From: Acidithiobacillus ferruginosus
GTDB taxonomy: Bacteria > Pseudomonadota > Gammaproteobacteria > Acidithiobacillales > Acidithiobacillaceae
Direction of reading: 5' to 3'
Assembly: GCF_018854495.1 (NCBI RefSeq)
Contig: NZ_JABBDR010000089.1
Span: 1 to 33,298, forward strand
DNA: 33,298 nt
Shown: piece by piece, positions 1 through 5,985 of the stretch
Position numbering within the stretch: the stretch's first letter is position 1
Layout of the letters: every line of letters begins with the position of its first letter
The notes under the pieces: model-generated
What the model saw: the letters and a program-made list of their open reading frames with translations, nothing else
Database searches by the model: none
What the model was told of the DNA's origin: nothing
Translations under genes and position numbers: made by a program

Positions 1-69
1 CCGCTGCTGCTGATTATTCGCCCGCCTCAGCGTGGTACGGTAGTGGAACAGGCGGTGATTGTGGAATAG
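1..69 (+). CDS. C-terminal tail of an unidentified protein (partial)
   Basis: An open frame runs from the first base to a TAG stop and encodes only the last 22 residues, ending in VVEQAVIVE. The 5' part is outside the window. The stop lies 52 bases before the usp start, so the two genes could share a transcript. The fragment is too short to assign a family. Confidence 0.45.
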   Translation, partial: PLLLIIRPPQRGTVVEQAVIVE

Positions 70-121
70 GTGGGAGATTCGGCTCGTGGGCGGTGCAGCG
101 TGGCTGTTTAGGAGGGGTCAA

Positions 122-553
122 ATGTTTCAGAAGATTCTGGTGGCTTATGACGGCAGCCCATCGAGCGAAGCAGCGCTCAGTCAGGGCGCGGAGCTCGCGC
201 GTCTGGGTGGAAGTGAACTGTATCTCTTCGGCGTCATCGTCAGTACCGGCGGCATGGCCATTGGTCAGGCGGCGGGGGCGGAGGATGTGTTGGGGCGAGA
301 GGGCAATGCTATCCGCAGCAGTCTGGATGCCGTCGCGGGTAAGCTCCACGCCGAAGGCCTGAGGGTGGTGACACAAACGGCTGAGGGCAACCCGGCCGAA
401 GAGATTGCCCGTTATGCAGTGCAAACGGGTGCCGACCTGCTGATCATCGGGCATATTCCGCATTTTTCCTTGGGCCACTGGCTGCAGGGGTCAGTCGCCA
501 AGGCGCTGCTGCGGGAGTTGCCTTGCAGCATTCTGGTAGCAAAAGAGCACTGA
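122..553 (+). CDS. Universal stress protein family (UspA-type)
   Basis: The 143-residue product has the Usp family opening, MFQKILVAYDGS, with the Asp of the nucleotide pocket. Near residue 110 it has a C-terminal glycine-rich stretch, GHIPHFSLGHWLQGS, in the place of the family's GxxGx9G(S/T) ATP-binding loop, and it ends in the usual beta-strand CSILVA. The frame is open further upstream (from 59), but the ATG at 122 follows AGGAGG at a good distance and gives the canonical N-terminus. Usp proteins are cytoplasmic nucleotide-binding proteins linked to stress survival. The specific role here cannot be read from the sequence. Confidence 0.9.
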   Translation: MFQKILVAYDGSPSSEAALSQGAELARLGGSELYLFGVIVSTGGMAIGQAAGAEDVLGREGNAIRSSLDAVAGKLHAEGLRVVTQTAEGNPAEEIARYAVQTGADLLIIGHIPHFSLGHWLQGSVAKALLRELPCSILVAKEH

Positions 554-829
554 GTTGGTCCGGCAGGTATGGGATGCCAGCGCCATTGACGATATTTTAT
601 GATGTAACGCGATGTGAAAATTATGAAAAATAAAACAGTCTCTTAATGCTCGTGATGTGTGATTCGTGAACATATAACTTTTTGTTTTTAAAGTGATTAT
701 AATATGCGGCAGTGACCTGCCGCTGCTTCTCTTTCAGAGCCCTGCGTACATGGTTTCCTAGCGGAACCTCCGCCGTTCGTAACAGCGCCCAGACAAGGCC
801 GGAAAGGGAGCTATGCATTCTGACTATCA
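554..829 (+). other. Non-coding gap with an AT-rich promoter-like stretch
   Basis: No credible gene lies between usp and the TadE-like remnant. The stretch at about 600-705 is markedly AT-rich and contains a TATAAT hexamer at 698-703 without a convincing -35. It could be the promoter of the downstream LprI/muramidase pair, with a leader of over 250 bases. No terminator hairpin with a T tract was found behind usp. Confidence 0.3.
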
Positions 830-940
830 ATGTTGGCCTGCCCAGAGGGGGCTAGTGCTGTCGAATTCGCCATCACCGCGCCCGCCCCGCTGCTGGCTCT
901 GCTTGGTATGTTCCGGGTGGCGCGGCTCTGTTCCGGCCCG
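830..940 (+). pseudogene. Remnant of a TadE-like pilus-assembly protein N-terminus
   Basis: The translation contains EGASAVEFAITAP followed by LLALLGMFRVARL. This matches the TadE/TadG N-terminal signature (a G-A-x-A-V-E-F processing/transmembrane motif followed by a hydrophobic segment and GxxEfaR). Similarity stops near 940 and no other tad genes are visible. The frame runs into the start of the LprI/muramidase gene in another frame. It is probably debris from a deleted tight-adherence locus. The match is short, so chance cannot be excluded. Confidence 0.35.
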
Positions 941-980
941 CGCCCAAATGGAACATTGCCGGACAGTCTCAGGAGCGGAA

Positions 981-2273
981 ATGCGGCGCCGCCGATCTGC
1001 AGCCGCCTCTCCCTTAAACGTCCTGACGCTGGCGGTGGGTGCCATGTTGGCTGGAGCTGGTGACGCCGACGCCATGGATTGCAGCCGAGCGTCAACGTCT
1101 GCCGAGTGGACCATCTGCGGAGACAAGAATCTCCTCCTTTTGGACCGCGACCTGACGATTGTTTATCATAAATTCATCAAGGTTTTCTCCGACACCAGGC
1201 ACTACACCCATCTGGTCGCCGAGACGCGAACCGGCCAAAAGGAATGGCTTCGGAAGAGAAATGCCTGTGGCACCGACGCTGCCTGCATCAAAGCCGCCTA
1301 TGAAAAACGCCTCGCACTTCTGCAGAGTCATGTCTGTTATCCGCGAGACGACAGCCCAATTTACCAAAAGCCGGCTCCGGTGCCGAAGCCTGTGCCACAA
1401 TCGGCTCCTCAGCCAAAGCAGTCGCAGGGAACTGCGTCTGATTGCACCTCGGCTTATAAGGTGGACTGGTCGTTTCTCTCGGTAAGCGAAGGAGGCGTAT
1501 GGGTGGAAGGATATGTTCCGGGATACCATAGAGAGGACAGCAACAATGCTGGGCATATCGACAAAACGAGGCATTATAATAGTCCAGATGCAAATAGCGG
1601 AGTAACCATAGGGAAAGGCGTTGATCTTGCTCGGCAGACACCGAAAAAGTTCCGGCAAGATTTTCAGATATATATAAAAGCCAATGGTAATTCTGGAAAT
1701 ATTGACTATGAAGAAATTATTCGGAGTCTTTCTCCTTATATGAATAAAAAACTAACAGGCTGGGCGGCAGTAGAGAAAGTCAAAAGAGATTCTCCCTCTC
1801 TTTCCAAGGAGGAAGCGGACTTTCTCACCCAGGCCGTGGAGTTCCGGTTCGTAAGGCAGGTAGAGGGGCAGTTCAACAGGAAAAACGAGATCGGCACTAC
1901 ATTCCAACAACTTCCTGCTGAGGCGCAAACCGTTCTTCTGGACTTTTCTTACAACTATGGAAGCAGTGATGCCATGGCCAAGAAGGAGAAGAAGACTAAA
2001 CAGGACAGCACCAGGAATATTACATGGTCCTCATACTACAGTGGAGAGTGGCAGACGTTGGCAACAAAACTTCAAAATTTCGATATTCCGGATCATCGTG
2101 CCATGTACAAAGAACGAAGAACCCGGGAGGGAAAACTCCTGCAAAGAGCGGTAGATGAAAAGCGATTGCCCGATAAGGGAAACCCCTGTCCATCGAACGA
2201 TCCCAAACGTACCGCCCTGTTTGAAAGACGTTACCTATTTTTTCGATACCCGGAAAGGAGCATGTGGTCATGA
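981..2273 (+). CDS. Secreted LprI-like domain fused to a pesticin/T4-lysozyme-type muramidase
   Basis: The 430-residue product begins at ATG 981 behind AGGAG; this start gives a signal peptide (RRRR, hydrophobic core, cleavage after GDADA near residue 31). Residues 34-120 form an LprI/DUF1311-like domain with paired cysteines (C34, C46, C96, C102, C119) and the QKEWLxxRNxC pattern. A Pro/Lys/Gln-rich linker (about 122-150) follows. Residues 160-400 resemble the C-terminal muramidase domain of pesticin: E170 in VSEGG, then GVTIGKGVDL with T209 and D215, six residues apart like pesticin's catalytic Thr and Asp, and DFSYNYG near 321. It would cleave peptidoglycan in the periplasm or in a target cell. 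The stop overlaps the start of the next gene (ATGA). The frame is open upstream to 813, but that part lacks a ribosome site and overlaps the TadE remnant. Confidence 0.75.
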   Translation: MRRRRSAAASPLNVLTLAVGAMLAGAGDADAMDCSRASTSAEWTICGDKNLLLLDRDLTIVYHKFIKVFSDTRHYTHLVAETRTGQKEWLRKRNACGTDAACIKAAYEKRLALLQSHVCYPRDDSPIYQKPAPVPKPVPQSAPQPKQSQGTASDCTSAYKVDWSFLSVSEGGVWVEGYVPGYHREDSNNAGHIDKTRHYNSPDANSGVTIGKGVDLARQTPKKFRQDFQIYIKANGNSGNIDYEEIIRSLSPYMNKKLTGWAAVEKVKRDSPSLSKEEADFLTQAVEFRFVRQVEGQFNRKNEIGTTFQQLPAEAQTVLLDFSYNYGSSDAMAKKEKKTKQDSTRNITWSSYYSGEWQTLATKLQNFDIPDHRAMYKERRTREGKLLQRAVDEKRLPDKGNPCPSNDPKRTALFERRYLFFRYPERSMWS

Positions 2274-3244
2274 CGTATTCTTGGCAGAAACAGATTTTAG
2301 TGACAATCGCGGCCTTGACATTGGCTATTCGTGCTGTCGCAGAGGATATTCCGCCTACGTCATCTGTACAATGTTCGAAATCAACCGGTAGCTCTAAGGC
2401 AGTAATTTGCCATATCCAGGGTGACGCCCAGGCGCCATTCCTGCAAGAAGACATGTATAATGCCGGACTTTTTGGGCGCGCCTTGCGCAATACCCCGCCC
2501 GGCAGCCCGGAACAGGGACGCATTATCCAAAGCCAGCGGGAGTATCTCCAGCAGCGCGATGCCTGCGGCAACGATACCATCTGCATCATGCGGGTGATGA
2601 AGACGCGTCACCAGGAACTCATTGCGCTCAATGCACGACTCCAGGTCGACCTTCCCGACGCGGAGATTGCCCGATTCGTCGGTAATGCCTATGTTAAGCC
2701 CATAGGCGAAACGAATGGCGCAAAAAATACGCAGTACATCAATCTTACGGATCGTATTTTGGGTGCCTTTGAACAGTACCCCCCAGCGCACGTCAAATTC
2801 GCCGACGGTAGCACCTTTTTCTGGGGGTTTCGGCAGGGCAACGGCAGTGTGCGTTCCATCGCCATCACCGATGGCCGGGGCCAGATACAACTGGTGGGGG
2901 CAGTGGATGATTTGCCCGAAATCCACGATGACATGAATCATGGGGATCACCGCCTCAAATCCGGACGGATTGCGCTCTTCGTGAGAAATTCTGTGGCATT
3001 GCAGCGCTATCTGCCGGCAGTACGAGCCTGGACCTGGGCCGATCTTTTGGGATTTAATGTTTCCTGTAACAAGGACGCGCAATGGCAGAGTCGCTGTGCT
3101 GCGGTACAACAATACCGACTTCCCATCACTGCATATGATCTCCACTGCGAGGCCAGGGCGGGGCAGAAAGTCCTGGCGGAACGATGTCCCTTACCGATCC
3201 CGGCAAGCAGTGGACGCGTTTCTCTGGAGAATTTCCGACAATAG
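2270..3244 (+). CDS. Secreted LprI-like protein with unknown C-terminal domain, coupled to the muramidase gene
   Basis: The 324-residue product starts at ATG 2270 (AAGGAG nine bases upstream; an in-frame GTG at 2264 is too close to it) and overlaps the preceding stop as ATGA, implying translational coupling. It has a signal peptide ending in AVA near residue 24. Residues 35-125 carry an LprI-like domain (C35, C47, C99, C105; QREYLQQRDACGNDTIC) related to that of the upstream gene. Residues 130-324 hold no family I recognise; they include FFWGFRQGNGSVRSI and several late cysteines (263, 272, 294, 307 region), suggesting an exported disulfide-bonded protein. LprI of Mycobacterium is a lysozyme inhibitor, so an immunity or inhibitor role towards the upstream muramidase is plausible but inferred. 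Confidence 0.7.
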   Translation: MTYSWQKQILVTIAALTLAIRAVAEDIPPTSSVQCSKSTGSSKAVICHIQGDAQAPFLQEDMYNAGLFGRALRNTPPGSPEQGRIIQSQREYLQQRDACGNDTICIMRVMKTRHQELIALNARLQVDLPDAEIARFVGNAYVKPIGETNGAKNTQYINLTDRILGAFEQYPPAHVKFADGSTFFWGFRQGNGSVRSIAITDGRGQIQLVGAVDDLPEIHDDMNHGDHRLKSGRIALFVRNSVALQRYLPAVRAWTWADLLGFNVSCNKDAQWQSRCAAVQQYRLPITAYDLHCEARAGQKVLAERCPLPIPASSGRVSLENFRQ

Positions 3245-3282
3245 GTGGGCCTCCGTATCGGCCAGCGGTTCACAGCGATTGC

Positions 3283-3816
3283 TTATGGCTCCCTGGGCGC
3301 CGGCATCAGCCGCCGCAGAAAATCCCGGCGATCACACCGCTGTTGTTCCTGCATGCTGGCGCGAGTTCTGCGGCGGTGGTCGATTACGCCCTCCCAGGCC
3401 GCAAACACGGCGGCGGCGTCAGGATAGCGGCGCAGGTTCTGGACCAACGGTTGCCAGAGAAAATGCCCGATCTCCGGCAGGTATTGAAGGTGGCCCTGCC
3501 CGAGCACGCCGGGAATCTTCAGATTCAGGGCGGGACCAAGGCCGGTACAGGGCTGATCCACCCGTGCGGCGGCAGACCAGCCTTCGGGCAGGGGAATGTC
3601 GGGGACTTTGAGGGGGATGGCCAGGCGATAGAGAGCGATGGGCGTCAGAAGATAGGCCAGATACCAGTCCTGCACCTTTTGCAAATCCCGTATCTCGACA
3701 GAGAGTCCCGGATGGACGTTGGGGCTGTTGGCAAAGCACCGTTGATGCCAGTCGGCAAACACCTCCTCCAGGGTCTGCGCCATATTGTCGCGATCCGCCA
3801 TGAGTTGCCAGTTCAT
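3283..3816 (-). CDS. HybE/HoxT-like chaperone in the molybdoenzyme operon
   Basis: The 177-residue product resembles the [NiFe]-hydrogenase assembly chaperone family HybE: an N-terminal helix, NPxLxVE-like opening (HPGLSVEIRDL), a WYLAYLLTP segment matching the WxGxLxTPW core, a GxGxLQYLxE centre, and a basic CDRRDFLRRL end. HybE proteins bind Tat signal peptides or precursors of cofactor-containing enzymes. Its ATG overlaps the torD stop (ATGA) and it is the last gene of the operon, so it probably helps mature the molybdoenzyme or its FeS partner rather than a hydrogenase. It converges with the LprI-like gene, 38 bases away. Family assignment is by motif pattern only. Confidence 0.6.
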   Translation of the reverse strand: MNWQLMADRDNMAQTLEEVFADWHQRCFANSPNVHPGLSVEIRDLQKVQDWYLAYLLTPIALYRLAIPLKVPDIPLPEGWSAAARVDQPCTGLGPALNLKIPGVLGQGHLQYLPEIGHFLWQPLVQNLRRYPDAAAVFAAWEGVIDHRRRTRASMQEQQRCDRRDFLRRLMPAPREP

Positions 3817-4340
3817 GGGCGCAATCCTTTAGCCTGACGGCGGATTTCGCCAGCCAACTCCCGATAAAACGTGAACTCGGCATGCCCTTCCAGGCAGTCG
3901 CAGAAACGATCCAGCCAGTCCGCCAGGTATTCCCGGTAAAAATCGGCCGCCGCGGACGTATCGTCCTTTTCCAGAAAAAAGCCGATGAACTCCGCCATGG
4001 TGCCCAGGTAATCTGCAGGCAACCCCTGAATGGCGAGATCAAACTGTCCATAAAAACGCTCCAGCTCGCCAGCGCGGTGACCGTCCAGCACGCCGTCCTC
4101 CAGGAAAGGGGAGGCGAAGGGCGGACAGGCGGCAGGGAAGGTGAACAGCCGGGTATGCTCACCCTGCCAGGCATCCAGGGCCACTGTGGCCAATTCCCCC
4201 AAGGCCGGGGTCAACCACTCCGGCTGATACGGTTGTTCGCTGATCAACTCCGTGGAGTCGGCGGCGGGCTCGGCCAAGGCCATGGCGATAAAGCGCCAGG
4301 CCTCCGCATGCACACCCGCTTCAGTGGCTGGTGAGGACAT
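3813..4340 (-). CDS. torD: TorD/DmsD-family molybdoenzyme chaperone
   Basis: The 175-residue, mostly helical protein has the TorD family layout: an N-terminal RFIAMALAEP helix, EHTRLFTFP, and the family hallmark PPFASPFLEDGVLDG in the position of the YxSvYl/E-Y-T-R-LF segments, then DYLGTMAEFIGFFLE and a final helix pair. These cytoplasmic chaperones hold the catalytic subunit and its Tat signal until the molybdopterin cofactor is inserted. The start at 4340 overlaps the end of the membrane-subunit gene by 20 bases, and the stop overlaps the next start. An in-frame start further upstream (4379) would lengthen the overlap and was not chosen. Confidence 0.85.
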   Translation of the reverse strand: MSSPATEAGVHAEAWRFIAMALAEPAADSTELISEQPYQPEWLTPALGELATVALDAWQGEHTRLFTFPAACPPFASPFLEDGVLDGHRAGELERFYGQFDLAIQGLPADYLGTMAEFIGFFLEKDDTSAAADFYREYLADWLDRFCDCLEGHAEFTFYRELAGEIRRQAKGLRP

Positions 4341-5355
4341 GATAGATACCCGCACCGAGTACGCCGTCGTGGCCGGCATTGGCCCAAGGGAAGACGTACA
4401 CCCCGCTGGCGAGAAAGTAATGGCGGAGCAGGAAGCCGCCCAGCAGCACCATACAGGCAGTGAGGATCACCGGAGCGCTGCCCTTCCAACCATTGAACGT
4501 GCCTTTGATCTCCAGCAGGAAGGGAAGAATCAGACCGATAATCAGGAAGCCTATAATCCAGCCCCAACTATGCAGGAGGATGTGCAGTGTGGCCTGCCCG
4601 CTGAGATTGCTCGGCAAAATGACCAGCATGATGCTGAAAATCAGCACGATTTCAACGGCGATGAGGAGCATGTCCAGACGTTCATACCAGCGGGCCAGGG
4701 CGTCATGCTGATGCAGTACGCCATACAGTACCAGCAATTGAAAGGCGAGTGCCGTAGAGAAAGCGGAAACAGTGAACAAAGGTGGCACTAGGTCATTGGC
4801 CCAGAGGGTTGCTGCCGGGAAGGAGCGCAGCAGCAACCCCGTATACACGGCGGTGCCTACTCCGCAGAGGATGGCCAGCCAGGCAATGGGGGTGCGCAGT
4901 TTCTGCGCCCAGACGCCCACCAGCTTGATCAGCGGCAGTTCGAACCAGAAATTCAGCCAGGGTCCCACCAGCGGCAGGCGGCGGAACCATGGTTCATCGA
5001 TCATCAGCGGCCAGATGTAGAGCAGGCCGAAAACCATCGCCCAGACGATGAACTGGGTACCCCAGGCGATCCAGGACCAGGGCAGGAAGAAGGGATTCCA
5101 GGGCATCAGGATTTCCCAGACATTGAGGGGGTGAAGCAGATCGATCAGCAGCAGGGCGGAGCCAACGCCCAGAAAGGCCTCTCCCGCCAGGGTACCCCAG
5201 AGGGTGACCGCCCGGTTGGCGCGGAAATAGAGATGACTGACGAGACTCAGGGCAATGAGGGCGGCACCTAAACCGCCGAGGAAAAGATAGGCAGCGACCA
5301 GCGTCGCCCAGCGGTCCTGAACAATGAGACTGGTGGCAAAATGGACCGAGTTCAT
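4321..5355 (-). CDS. sreC: NrfD/PsrC-type membrane anchor subunit of the molybdoenzyme
   Basis: The 344-residue product is highly hydrophobic with eight or more predicted membrane spans. It has the NrfD/PsrC features near the N-terminus (WATLVAAYLFLGGLGAALIALS, conserved Gly pairs) and a polar loop GSALLLIDLLHPLN like the quinone-site region of PsrC. It would anchor the catalytic dimer at the membrane and pass electrons from quinol. Its ATG overlaps the stop of the FeS-subunit gene as ATGA. The size is close to PsrC. The symbol is given by analogy with the sulfur reductase operon of Acidithiobacillus; PsrC, TtrC or PhsC are alternative names for homologues. Confidence 0.8.
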   Translation of the reverse strand: MNSVHFATSLIVQDRWATLVAAYLFLGGLGAALIALSLVSHLYFRANRAVTLWGTLAGEAFLGVGSALLLIDLLHPLNVWEILMPWNPFFLPWSWIAWGTQFIVWAMVFGLLYIWPLMIDEPWFRRLPLVGPWLNFWFELPLIKLVGVWAQKLRTPIAWLAILCGVGTAVYTGLLLRSFPAATLWANDLVPPLFTVSAFSTALAFQLLVLYGVLHQHDALARWYERLDMLLIAVEIVLIFSIMLVILPSNLSGQATLHILLHSWGWIIGFLIIGLILPFLLEIKGTFNGWKGSAPVILTACMVLLGGFLLRHYFLASGVYVFPWANAGHDGVLGAGIYHVLTSH

Positions 5356-5975
5356 ACGAGATCCTCCGGAAGCTTGTGGATGTAGTAGATATTGGGGCCG
5401 GTGCCCAGTTCGGTGAGCAGACCCTGAGCCTTGCCGGTCGCGACCACCTTGGTGATGAGATCGTTGGGGTTGTCCAGGTCACCGAAAATCCGGGAGTGGG
5501 CCACGCAGGTTTCCACGCAGGCGGGCTCCAGACCTTGCTGCAGGCGGTCGTAGCAGAAGTCGCATTTGTCGATGCTGGGCACGGTACGTTTGAGAAAGTC
5601 CTTGCCGTAATAGCCCAGTCCCTTGTCGATATCGTTGCTGTCAGCAGGGTAGCGGGCATCGTAAGGACAGGCCATGGCACAGGCCTGGCAACCCATGCAG
5701 ATGTCAGGATTGACGCGGACGATGCCGTTGGCCTCCTTCCAGGTGGCGCCTGTCGGGCAGACGCTCACACAGGGCGGGTTGTCGCAATGGTTACAGAGCT
5801 TGGGAAAAAACTGGCGGAGGAACTTATCCCCGATTTCAATTTCTTCGTCGTACACATAGGTGCGGTATTTTTCCGGATTCCACACGGGCGTCTGGTTTTC
5901 CATGGCGCAAGCGGCCATACAGGCATTGCAGCCGACGCAGGTATCCAGATTGATGAGCATGGCATATTTGGTCAT
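5352..5975 (-). CDS. sreB: Four-cluster [4Fe-4S] ferredoxin-type electron-transfer subunit
   Basis: The 207-residue protein carries sixteen cysteines in the DmsB/PsrB/NrfC arrangement: CVGCNACMAAC (residues 13-23), CNHCDNPPCVSVCP, CMGCQACAMACP and CDFCYDRLQQGLEPACVETC. This binds four [4Fe-4S] clusters linking the membrane quinol site to the molybdenum subunit. It has no signal peptide and is expected to be exported as a complex with the Tat-dependent catalytic subunit. It starts ten bases after the catalytic-subunit stop. Confidence 0.9.
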   Translation of the reverse strand: MTKYAMLINLDTCVGCNACMAACAMENQTPVWNPEKYRTYVYDEEIEIGDKFLRQFFPKLCNHCDNPPCVSVCPTGATWKEANGIVRVNPDICMGCQACAMACPYDARYPADSNDIDKGLGYYGKDFLKRTVPSIDKCDFCYDRLQQGLEPACVETCVAHSRIFGDLDNPNDLITKVVATGKAQGLLTELGTGPNIYYIHKLPEDLV

Positions 5976-5985
5976 GACAGATTCC

